A stretch of DNA of 64,000 bases, from NCBI GenBank assembly GCA_019916065.1, contig CM034237.1, positions 23,209,752 through 23,273,751 on the forward strand, in the 5' to 3' direction. Position numbers and translations under genes: made by a program. The notes beneath the pieces were generated by a model. That model was not told where the DNA came from. It saw only the letters and a list, made by a program, of their open reading frames with translations, and did no database searches. How positions within the stretch are numbered: the stretch's first letter is position 1; each line of letters starts with the position of its first letter. Source of the DNA: Vitellaria paradoxa. Lineage: Eukaryota > Streptophyta > Magnoliopsida > Ericales > Sapotaceae. Shown here in pieces: positions 11,996 to 21,541 of this stretch.

Positions 11996-12750
11996 TAATT
12001 AATATACCATTAGAAATAATTTTATTCTTATCAAATTTGGTACGGAAAACTTGTCAAAACAATTAACTAAAATACTAATTTGTATTCTAAATTTTTTTTT
12101 TTACTTGCTAATTGTTAATTTACATATAGTGCCTACATTTGTGATAATGATATTGATGACTATGTTAAATCTTTGATTTATTGAGAATTACTATTAAAGT
12201 ATGGATATAGATAAAGTGCTTAAAAATATACTTCATGTGACTGAATAATCCCACTTTTGATTCATTACCCGGGAACATTGCCGGTTGTTATTCAAAATGT
12301 CTGATTTCCATACAAGGTACCCTGGGAATGTAAAAGGGTGAGAAGAAATTAAGGCACTCGGTTCTAAAGCTATTTTTGGCAATGGGGTGATGGGTGGGTA
12401 GAAATGGCCTTTTAGATGAAGATGGGAACATGCATTTTATTTGGGAGATGCTCCCTTCTGACCTGGCCAGTCAGGTAGCCGGTCGCGACGGCTAGGTTTA
12501 TTTTGGTAGGTGACACCGTTGGTATGCATTGAATGCTAAGCCCATAAAGTCACTGGTTCCCAAGGCTGGGGGTAGAGGAGGATAGGAGTATGATTATCTT
12601 AGGAGGATTTAGATTAAACTCATTTACAAAATTTTACTATGACTAGCAACCTCTCTTGTTATGTATGAATGATGTGTTGGAATTATTTAATTATATTTAA
12701 TTCCTCTCGATTAATATTTTATAAATATATATATATATATATATGTATGA

Positions 12751-12832
12751 AACCTGTATCGCTACGGGGTTTGATCCCGAGACCTTGAAGATCTAAATCT
12801 GAGATTCCTACCACAGCGACACAGACTTCATT
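12751..12832 (-). other. Second tRNA-like module within the LTR
   Basis: On the minus strand an A-box-like word (TGTCGCTGTGGTAGG, 12822-12808) precedes a T-arm-like block (TCGGGATCAAACCCCG, 12780-12765). The latter has the paired stem and loop typical of a tRNA T-arm. The matching position in the sister LTR is about 24528-24610, where both boxes are more decayed. Confidence 0.4.
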
Positions 12833-13939
12833 GTGGTATACACATCAGTATTTAACTATTTTACATGTAAGTAAAATAGTAGTTACGGTGACGGTTTCAT
12901 CGAACCGTTGTAAGTATAATTTATGTTATTCAGTTGAGATCTATTGAATTAATTGTTGCATAAATAGTATGCCACCTAAACACATTCACTTAATACAGTA
13001 TAGTATTACAACCACTGCATATAGGCACCTAGGAGATTCTGATTACTAGGCTTTAGTAGCTCACCCCTTGTGGGAATATTTTTTTCAGGATATTAAGCAC
13101 AGGGATACAGAAGATGAGCTGAAAAGAGATTAATTTCTCTTAAATATTCCATCAGAAGAGTTATCTATTCTTTTTATTCTTTCCTGCACAGAGCTGGAGG
13201 ACTTTATTTTTGGTCTGTAATAATTGTTTGATGATTGTAATTATTAAGCATAGACCTAATTTGCTTTTATTTGGTATGTAATGTTAATCGCGTGGTTGGG
13301 ACACTTAGATGGCTCTGTAATATTTTTCTCTATCTTTATTTTGTGCCCTGTAGTTGAAATCCCATCAAATGGTTCAGTCCAATGACTTATAAATATTGTT
13401 TGAGATAAACATGGAATTTTGACTATCTTAAATTTTTCTTACGGGTCAACCCCAATCTAGAGGAAAACTCTGGGGTGTGACAGCGTGTTATTATCATCTT
13501 ATTTTTATACCTAACAAATAAATTCCAAGTCACCCCTGGGCATTTGGTTATGAAAATCCGGGGCGTGACATTTATTAGATATTAAATATTTAATATTCGC
13601 CTCGTTATAAGTCAAACAAATTATGAAAACTATTCCCATATATTTACTGAAAAAATACTGATTATACATTTACCATTATTTAAATTTAATCTAATAAATT
13701 TAGTTTTAACATTAATTTAAAAATATTTTTTTTATTGATCTATGATTGTAGTTTTTGTAGCATATTCAATTAATTAAAATTATCAAATAAATGTTACAAT
13801 AAAATATATGAAATCTAATTTAAATTATATAAAGTGATAAACAAAGTTGTTTGAGAGAGATATAGAGAAAAATAACAATATTATCTTTCATTCTTTTAAT
13901 TATCTCGCTTTTTTTAGGATATGATTTTTCTCACTTTTT

Positions 13940-14062
13940 GATCTCAGTTTTTTCTAGAGATGTTTTCACTGATCTTTTATCTCGGTTTTTTCTAGAGATG
14001 GTTTCTACTGATCTTTTATCTCAGTTTTTTGTAGAGATGGTTTTCAATGATCTTTTATCTCG
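13940..14062. repeat. 39-bp tandem repeats near the right CACTA end
   Basis: Units begin GATCTTTTATCTCGG and repeat at 13971, 14010 and 14049, exactly 39 bases apart, with a shorter first unit at 13940. Being a multiple of three, the array creates a spurious open frame. Such subterminal repeats are where CACTA transposases bind in related elements. Confidence 0.75.
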
Positions 14063-14244
14063 TTTTAAATACAATCACAGTTTTAAAAAAAGTGAGATAA
14101 AAAGTATTAAAAATAACTTTTTATCTCAGTTTTTTAATTAGACTGAGATAAAAAGTTTAACTCACAAATCGTTATCACGCTTTTTCTAAAACCATGATCT
14201 TTATAAATTTCCTAGCGTGATCTTTATCAATTATTGTAGTAGTG

Positions 14245-15207
14245 TCAAAGTAATCTTCCAATTCATTTCATTCAAGGTAACACTCATTCACCATTACAAG
14301 TTAAATCCCATTAGCTTAAGATAACAAATCCTTAATCACTTTTTAGAACACATTTCCCTTTTAAAATCCATGCAATTAATCAAATAAAAGTTCTATGCGA
14401 AAACATGTTATTAAACTCTTTCATAAACCTAAGGTAGAAGGTCAAAGTAAACAAAGTTAGAAATCGGACCTAGGCTCGGTGGGCACCCAAGCTAGCACTC
14501 AACTGTGCGCCCAAGAAGGCCAGGCACCCATGTCTTGGGCACCCAACTGTGTCTCTCTCATGCGCCCATAGCTTGGTCCAAGTTACGGGTTTCATGCTCT
14601 GTTCTCTGGTTTCTTGGTTTTCCATACTTGGAACCTCAAATTGACTAACTTTAAGTTAAAATACCTAAAGTTCCATGTTTGTAACATCTCCACAAGTCTT
14701 ATAAGCATTGAAGGAAACCAACCATTTGAGTTTTCATTGACTATGGGCCAAGTTATGGATCAAACATCCTTATCTCTCTCTCTACCTATACATGTGTGTA
14801 TAACCCTCATTTTCTTCCATAAATGAAATCAACTCTTGCAGTGGTTACCCAAATATTGTTCTAAATCTTGTTACACATCATATATGCAAGAATGAGCATA
14901 AAATCCCTACCTCAAACCAAATAGAGATGAAGAACAAGAGATGGTCTCTTCCCAGTTTCAAGCTCCCAACTTTGATGAGCTCTAACTCTTTATCCTTTGA
15001 TCCAAACTATAAATAAATCACATAAAAGGTTCCTTGAGGATTCAATAACACTCTTGCAAGATTAATTTGATTTCCATGCAAGCTAAAAGAACTTACCATC
15101 AAATTTTTACCCATTCCTCTTCTTCTTCTTCCTTGTTCTCTTTTGCTTCTCTCCCGGTTTCTTCCTCTCCTAACAATCTCTCTCTCTCTCTCTCTTACAT
15201 CATACAT

Positions 15208-15245
<38 letters not shown>

Positions 15246-15589
15246 ACTAATATTTTAAATCCCCAATAGTAGATTTCAGGCTTTCTCATCATCCCTAGGC
15301 TAGATATAGGCTCATAGGTGTGTGGCTCAACTGAAAAATACAGAGCAACCCATGCCTATCAAGCTTATTATTCTGGGTTCCCAAGACCTTGGGCGCCTAT
15401 GCCTTGTGTGCCCAAGGTGTCCTCCTCCTGTACTCTTGCTAAAATACCAAATATGTTTGGCTCATTCTTCTCAAAGTTCCCAACTCTAAAGTACAATTAA
15501 TGAGGAATGCCACTTAATCAACATATTATTACCTCAGAATGTTTGAATAACCATCTATTTTTATTCATGCAAAAGTTCGGGGTATTACA
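14245..15589 (-). repeat. Gypsy (Tekay/Del-type) LTR fragment, part 2, minus strand
   Basis: The reverse complement starts TGTAATACCCCGAACTTTTG at 15589 and aligns with the first 1.3 kb of the solo LTR at 52021. It includes the (AT)n/(GA)n block and the GGGCGCCC-type repeats (about 14478-14570 and 15385-15420). At 14245 it is interrupted by the CACTA insertion and resumes at 8750. The outer 5 bases (15590-15594, agact) have no matching copy on the left because that end is lost. Confidence 0.85.
15171..15241. repeat. (CT)n and (AT)n microsatellites
   Basis: A CT run (about 15171-15196) is followed by an uninterrupted AT run (about 15211-15241). Equivalent AT/GA tracts occur at the same place in the related LTRs near 37131-37182, 45668-45710 and 52402-52447, so the microsatellite is part of the LTR, close to its likely TATA region. 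Confidence 0.9.
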
Positions 15590-15777
15590 AGACTAATGCT
15601 TTACCTCGTGCTGGACCTGCGTAAAATGCCAAGTACCCTCCTTATGGCCAGGGCTTTGCATCCCTCGGTTCTGCAATTTTTTTCTCGGCCACCTTCTATT
15701 TTTATTTCTTATCGATTAATTTTTGTAAGTTTCACTTTATAACTTAATAACTTAAAGAAAAAAAACTTCTGATCACA

Positions 15778-15960
15778 TCTTCTCACCCGTGCCTCCTTAC
15801 TCAACCAGTAACTAACGAGCTCAACCCACTGGAAAAGGAAGACGCCCAATGGCACCCGTTGAAGGATGTTAGGGTTAGTCTCATAACCCTGCCAATGGCC
15901 AAACTTGATCTTATTCTTATGGTCCTTCCATATCTTCTGACACTTGACATAGCAAATGCC
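15778..15960 (-). pseudogene. Plant CACTA transposase-like (Ptta/En/Spm, TNPA-type) fragment
   Basis: On the minus strand a 60-codon open segment reads KIWKDHKNKIKFGHW, then VPLGVFLFQWVELVSYW and LSKEARVRR. This spacing resembles the plant Ptta/En/Spm transposase domain: a W-x-K-x-K block, a proline, then a W-x-x-L-V-x-Y-W block followed by a basic tail. The segment stops after CDQK, where the sequence turns T-rich like an intron start. Further degenerate pieces may lie at 16090-16350 and 16440-16540. It is probably the remains of a second CACTA element whose 5' end is at 21203. Family assignment is by motif only. Confidence 0.5.
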
Positions 15961-16911
15961 CCGGTTGAAACTCTAGAGGAACCACAAGCACATTAATTTG
16001 AAAAAGACAAATTACAGAATATTTTTTAATATATATTGTAGCAGATACATCACGTATGGTATAAAGTAAACTATGATATATGAAAACATATTCAGATACT
16101 TGCACCTCAGGCTAAAGGCCCTTAAATGCATCGGCCAGGAAGACGTCCCAATCGAGGGTGGTTAGCGGGAATCTAATCGGATTCAAGACAATTTGTCTAA
16201 TCTTGAATATGAGGGTCTGTTTCCTCACTGGGTAAGGTAGGTCATTTAACTACATGGTCATCTATTGTGACTCGTAGTTCCATTACGGCAATGCGTTCGA
16301 AGGCCTTCTACCAGACCTAGAAGGCCTGCTCGGAGTGGGAGAAGTTATTGCATACAAAATATTAAATTTAATGAGTCGAACAAAAGAATTTTAGTGGTTG
16401 CAAAATGTCTTATACTAACAATTTATACTTGGTGCTAAATCTTATGCGGGACAGCGTTTGTCGAGCAACTGCTTGCGCAGGCTAAGCTGAGACACTCGGC
16501 CATCGTCCAAGGACCAAATCTCCTACTAGAGCATCCAAACGTATCTGCATACATATTCACAAGATAGATTTATTATAATTTCAAAAAAATGAATATTTAA
16601 AATAAGTTTTCTTTGGATAAAAAAGTATAAAACCCTTTATTAGTCATGTAAGTTAATGATATATCCTTCGATGTTCTCCCTAACCCCATTAACATCTTCT
16701 TCACATTGGATGATTGTATTCTAGTCAAGAGCTTGTTGGCTAAATGGATCAATATTTGGCTCAAATGGATAGTGTACAAGATTTTCGAACGGGTCTAAGT
16801 TTTACTAATACATGCAAATGAATAAAATAAAGTAGTTCTAATTTGCTTCTAAGTTTTATTTCTGTTATTGTTTTATATATTGACTATCTAATTAACAACA
16901 CAAACACTAAA
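15961..16911. other. Degenerate transposon-derived stretch
   Basis: Relatively GC-rich blocks at about 16100-16350 and 16440-16550 stand out from the AT-rich surroundings and may be decayed exons of the transposase-like gene on the minus strand. I cannot read a continuous protein in them. The rest is featureless. Confidence 0.35.
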
Positions 16912-17391
16912 GGGGCGTTTGGTGCGACAAAAAATAATGAAAAACAATGAAAAATGTGATTTAGGTAATTTTTTGATGTTTGTCGCGCAACCATCAAACT
17001 ACATTTTTCAGAAATGAATAATGAAATTTTTTTCCTTTGCATAAGCTTTTCAGAGAGAAAAATTGTTAAAACAATTTTTTTGGATCTGTCAGAATGGTTT
17101 TATATCATGGTTTATTGAAAGATGTAAAAAGTTTTTAAGATTTGTAAAAAAACTTATCGAGATTTATGAAATGTTATTGAGGTTTAAAAAAAAATTATTA
17201 GGATTTGTAAAAAGTCATAGGATATGTAAATATATATAAATTTATAGTTTTTTCTGGTAAGTTATATAAATTTATAGTTGTTTCACAAAGTACAAGGAGT
17301 GCAAAATGTGTTATACAATTTTAGAGATTTTTAAAGGTTTTCAAAAATTTTCAAAATTTTTTAACGATATTCATTGCACCAAACAGGTCCC
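16912..17391. mobile_element. MITE-like element with imperfect terminal inverted repeats
   Basis: The left end reads GGGGCGTTTGGTGCGACAA and the right end, reverse-complemented, reads GGGACCTGTTTGGTGCAAT. These are imperfect inverted termini of the GGG...TTTGGTGC type seen on Harbinger/Tourist and some hAT MITEs. The interior of about 480 bp is AT-rich with repeated GATTTGTAAAAA words and no ORF. The target duplication is unclear (at most AAA on both sides), so the superfamily is not assigned. Confidence 0.5.
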
Positions 17392-17399
17392 AAATTAAA

Positions 17400-19270
17400 C
17401 TTAAGTAACATATATATTGAATTGGAATGTATTATTATTAAATTATTTGGATTGAATTTCAATTACGATTAATTGAACTAGGCCCAAGTAACATATTGAT
17501 TACTTAGTGGTATATGTATTAGTTATTAATTTAACTAATTATAATATTATAATATTACTATCTTACCTAATTTTCTTATATTATTAATATATTAGATTGG
17601 ATTTGACCCAAGTAAGAGATACTCGATTGGGTCCAAGTAAGATTAAGAGTTTGTATATTAGTTATTAATTTAACTAATTAAATATTATTAATCTAATATT
17701 ATAATTTAATATTACTAATTAACTAATTACAATATTATAATATTATTATTTTACCTAATTTTTTGATATTATTAATTTTGGATTGGATTGGGCCAAGTAA
17801 GGTTAGAGATTTCTGTATTAGTTATTAATTATTAACTAATTAAATAGTATTAATTAACTATTATTAATTACATAATTATAATATTTAAAATATTATTATT
17901 TTACATAATTTCCTTATATTGCTAATGTTAGATTAAATTGCACCCAAGTAAAATATTGGAATAGACCCAAGTAAGATTAGCGATTGTGTATTAGTTATTA
18001 ATTTAATTAATTAAATATTATTAATTAACTATTATTAATTGTGTAATTATAATAGCATAATATTATTATTTTATCAAATTTTCTTATATTATTAACATTT
18101 GATTGCATTGGGTTCAAGTAAAATATTAAATGGGCCCCAAGTAAGATTAGGGTTGGTGTATTAGTTATTCATTTAACTAATTAAATATTACTAATTAACT
18201 ATTATTAATTACCTAATTATAACAATATAATATTATTTTATCTAATTTTCTTATCTCATTAATATTACATTGGACTAGACCCAAGTATGATATTAGATTA
18301 GGCCGAAGTAAGATTAGTGATTTGTATATTAGCTATTAATTGAACTAATTAAATATTATTAATTACATAATTATAATATTATAATATTATTATTTTTTCT
18401 AATTTTCTTATATTATTAATATTAGATTGGATTGGGTTCAGGTAAGAATAAAGTTTATAATATTATAATATCATTATTTTAAATAATTTTCTCATATTAT
18501 AAATATTAGATTGGATCGAGCCCAAACAAGATTAGGGGTTTGTGTATTAGTTATTCAGTTTACTAAATAAATATTATTAATTACCTAATTATAATATTAT
18601 AATATTATTATTTTGCTTAATTTTCTAATATTATTAATACTACATTGGATCATATCTAAGTTAGATATTGGATTGGGTCCAAGTTAGATATTGGGTCCAA
18701 ATAAGATTTGAGATTTGTTTATTAGTTATTAATTTAACTATTAAATATTATTAATTACGTAATTATAATATTATAATATTATTTTACCTGATTTTCTTTT
18801 ATTATTAATGTTGAATTTTATTGGGCCCAAATAAGATTAGGGGTTTGCGTATTAATTATTAATTCAACTCATTAATTATTACTAATTATCTAATTATAAT
18901 ATTATTAGTTTACCTAATTTTCTTATATTATTAATATTGGATTGGATTGAACTCAAATAAGATATTGGATTGGGTCCAAGTAGGATCAGGGGTTTGTGTA
19001 TTAGTTATTAATTTAACTAACTAAATATTATTAATTAGCTATTATTAATTTCCTAATTATAACAATATAATAGTAGTTTTGCCTAGTTTTCTTATATTAT
19101 TAATATTGGATTGGATTGCGCTCAAGTAAAATATTAGATTGGGCCCAAGTAAGATTACGCGTTTGGGTATTGTTATCAATTCAACTATTAGTATTTAATT
19201 ATTGTTATTAATATTAATTTTATTATAAACTAATATTATCATATTCTATCATTAGGGATTTGTGTATTAT
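17400..19270. repeat. Degenerate AT-rich tandem array, roughly 110-175 bp units
   Basis: About a dozen units share the order GATTGGATTGGGCCCAAGTAAG, then TTAGGGATTTGTGTATTAG, then ATTAATTTAACTAATTAAAT, then a long TAATTATAATATTATAA segment and ACCTAATTTTCTTATATTA. Unit starts are visible near 17588, 17781, 17931, 18105, 18270, 18425, 18510, 18640, 18810, 18935 and 19105. Units differ in length and some have a doubled GGATTGGGCCCAAGTAAGATA block. There is no coding content. Confidence 0.8.
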
Positions 19271-20639
19271 TATTAATGTAACTAATTAAAGTACATTATG
19301 TTATTATTATTATTAATTTTATTATAGAGAAATGTTACTATTACTATTATTATTATTGTTTTTATATTTTATCATTAGTGGTTTTTGTATATTATTAATT
19401 TTAAAATACTAGTAACATATTTACTATTATTTACATATTTTTAGTTTTCTTAATTATGAGATATAACATATTTACTAAAATTATGCATTTTAGTTTGTAT
19501 ATTACTATTAATTTAACTAATTAAATTATAAATTAGTATTAATATTACTAGTAGTATTTAATTATTGTTATTAATATTAATTTTATTATAAATTAATATA
19601 ACTGTTATTATTTAATTATTGTTGTTAATATTCATTTGTCTTCCCCATCCTCGTTGGTTACGTTGGTGTCTAAAATTTGTTGATAAAGAAAATATAAAAA
19701 TTATAAAATAAATAAAAAATTATTATAAAAAATATTGCATTTTAATAAATTTAAAAGCTGAAATCAAATTACTTTTTATTAAGCCCAAAATTACCCATAA
19801 TTTCATGTACAAAAAACAATTGACTTTTTGTTAAGTAGTTAGTTTTAAGCCAATAGTTAAAAAAAAATATTTTTGAATTTGAAAAAATAAACATTTTTCT
19901 TGTATTTATAACTTCAATTTTTAGTTCAATAAAATAAAATAATTTATCCAAATTACTTTTTTCTATTTAAAGTTGTTTTTATAATTGTTTTAATGAATGC
20001 TAATAATATATATAAATTATCAAAAGACTTATATTTTTAATTAAAATGTTATATATGACAAAAACAAAATAAAAAATTATTTTTAATTACTAAATAGATA
20101 ATGATTTCTAATTACTAAATAGATAATGATTTCTTCCCGGCCCTCAACCTACTTACCGTAACCCCCAAATACAAACCCCAACCATCTCAGCCTCTTCACT
20201 CCCAATCTCACCACCAACATTACAACATCGCCATCACAACACCAAATATAATATAAACAACATCAAACAGTATATAAAAAAATAAACAAAAAAATCCATC
20301 ATCAACTTATGATTAAATACCACATTATCAAATCTTCTAACATTTCATTAGCACAATGATAAGAAAAAAAAAGAAAAAGAAAACATTATATAAAAAAAAT
20401 TACAACATATCGTTCCCAACATTACATTCACATGCAAGAACAAAAAGTAAAAAAAAAAAAAAAAAAGAAAAAAAATTATAACATTATCAAATCTCCCAAC
20501 ATTTCGTTAAGACAAAAATTAAAGAAAAACAAAAAACATATATAAAAAAAATATTTACAACATATCATTCCCAACATTACATTCATATGCAAGAACAAAA
20601 AAATTTAAAAAAAAAACAAAAACAATGTATAAAAGAAAC
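19271..20639. other. AT-rich spacer with a local direct repeat
   Basis: There is no gene. A roughly 170 bp direct repeat is seen with halves near 20325-20450 and 20490-20605, sharing ACAACATATC.TTCCCAACATTACATTCA.ATGCAAGAACAAAAA. It could be internal sequence of the CACTA element that ends at 21203. Confidence 0.5.
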
Positions 20640-21203
20640 AAAAAATTACAAACATACCTGATGAGAAGGAAGAGAAGATCAAGAGGATGAAAAAATCCGT
20701 CAATCAATCTCATGAACACAAAATTTGGAAAAAAAAACCAAAAAAAAGAGGGTTATATATATACATACACAATATATATATAGAGAGAGAGAACTAGGAG
20801 GGAGGAGGAAGAAGAATGAGGAGGAGAACTTACCAGCAGCAACGACTGGCATTGGTTTTGGCGAGAGAGACAGGAGAGGCAGGTGTGGGAACAGAGGGCG
20901 GGGATGGAAAAAGAGAGAGAAGGAAAGCGAAAAAGAGAGAGGAAGAGGAGAAAAAGTGGTTCTGTGCGGATTATAATGACAGCATTAGCGACCACTTTTG
21001 TTAGTCACTAAAACTGTCACAATTGCCACATTAGCAACACTTTGGAGGTCACCCGAGTTTTGTCATTGCAAACACTTCTACCATAGATTATTTGTCACCT
21101 TTATCTCGGTGACCATCAAAAGCAGTCACTAATGTGGTAATAGCGACCACCAAAAGTGGTTGCTTGAGTTTTGCCTCTGTCAAAACTAATATTCATAGTA
21201 GTG
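20640..21203 (-). mobile_element. 5' terminal region of a second CACTA-type element
   Basis: The right border reads ATTCATAGTAGTG, so on the minus strand the sequence begins CACTACTATGAATATT, a CACTA terminus. The next 220 bases carry many copies of GTCGCTA/GGTCAC/GTGACTA words in both orientations (20985-21170), the usual subterminal repeats. Then comes a GA-rich, possibly transcribed leader (20770-20960). No left CACTA terminus was found, and 15590 abuts a gypsy LTR fragment, so the element is truncated. The transposase-like fragment at 15778-15960 has matching orientation and may belong to it. Confidence 0.62.
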
Positions 21204-21206
21204 GGT

Positions 21207-21541
21207 GCACGATCTAATCATAGAACTCGGGGGGCATAATGTTGTTCTTAAGCTGGATATAGCTAAGGCATATGATTGCATGTATTGGCTATTTATTCTT
21301 CAAATGCTGCAGTGTTTTATTTTATTTTTTTTTATAGTTGGATATCTCTAGTTCATAGGGCCATTATTGCTCTCTGGTTTTCTATTATGGTGAATGGTGT
21401 TATTAAGGGGTTCTTTCACTGTTAGAGGGGTTTATGCTAGGGTGACCCTTTATCCCCCTATCTATTCATTATTACTAGGGTTTAGATCATCTTTATTCTC
21501 TCTATGCTACTGCCTACTCCACTGTTGCCCCTTGATGATCT
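21207..21541 (+). pseudogene. LINE (L1-type) reverse transcriptase fragment, first part
   Basis: One frame reads HDLIIELGGHNVVLKLDIAKAYD (given here as motif 21213-21281), with the RT block 3 signature KLDIAKAYD. Further on, in a shifted frame, GFFHC-stop-RGLC-stop-GDPLSPYLFI matches the L1-type RT motif G-x-x-RGLRQGDPLSPYLF. This enzyme copies LINE RNA at the nicked target site. The copy is broken by stops and at least one frameshift and starts abruptly next to the CACTA end at 21203. It resumes at 25354, beyond a solo LTR. Confidence 0.8.

Larger units (their letters stand above)
9891..13570 (+). repeat. Solo LTR of a gypsy (Tekay/Del-type) element inside the CACTA element
   Basis: It begins TGTAATAACCTGAA and ends GGGGCGTGACA, the standard ends of Tekay/Del LTRs, and is flanked by TTTAT at 9886-9890 and 13571-13575. 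It is 3680 bp with no PBS or coding region next to it. It is colinear with the second copy at 21542-25353 along its whole length. The 5 bp duplication and the lack of an interior show an insertion later reduced by LTR-LTR recombination. Confidence 0.93.
8751..14244. mobile_element. Non-autonomous CACTA (En/Spm) DNA transposon
   Basis: The left end is CACTACTAAAAAA at 8751 and the right end is ...TGTAGTAGTG at 14244, inverted CACTA termini. The 3 bp TCA flanks both sides (8748-8750 and 14245-14247), the TSD size of the superfamily. The solo LTR at 52021 gives the empty site: its segment near 53355 reads straight through with one TGA. Subterminal repeats with GTGATC/TCACGC words occupy the first 250 bp and last 300 bp. 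Without the solo LTR inside it the element is about 1.8 kb and has no transposase ORF, so it would need a partner element. Confidence 0.93.

Noticed and set aside
13938..14141. 67-codon open frame with repeated LLSRF segments
   Set aside because: It is a by-product of the 39-bp (13-codon) tandem repeats near the CACTA end, not a gene.
20725..21004. Arg/Lys/Glu-rich ORFs on the plus strand and Ser/Leu-rich ORFs on the minus strand
   Set aside because: They come from the GA-rich leader of the CACTA element; the composition reflects the purine bias and no domain is visible.
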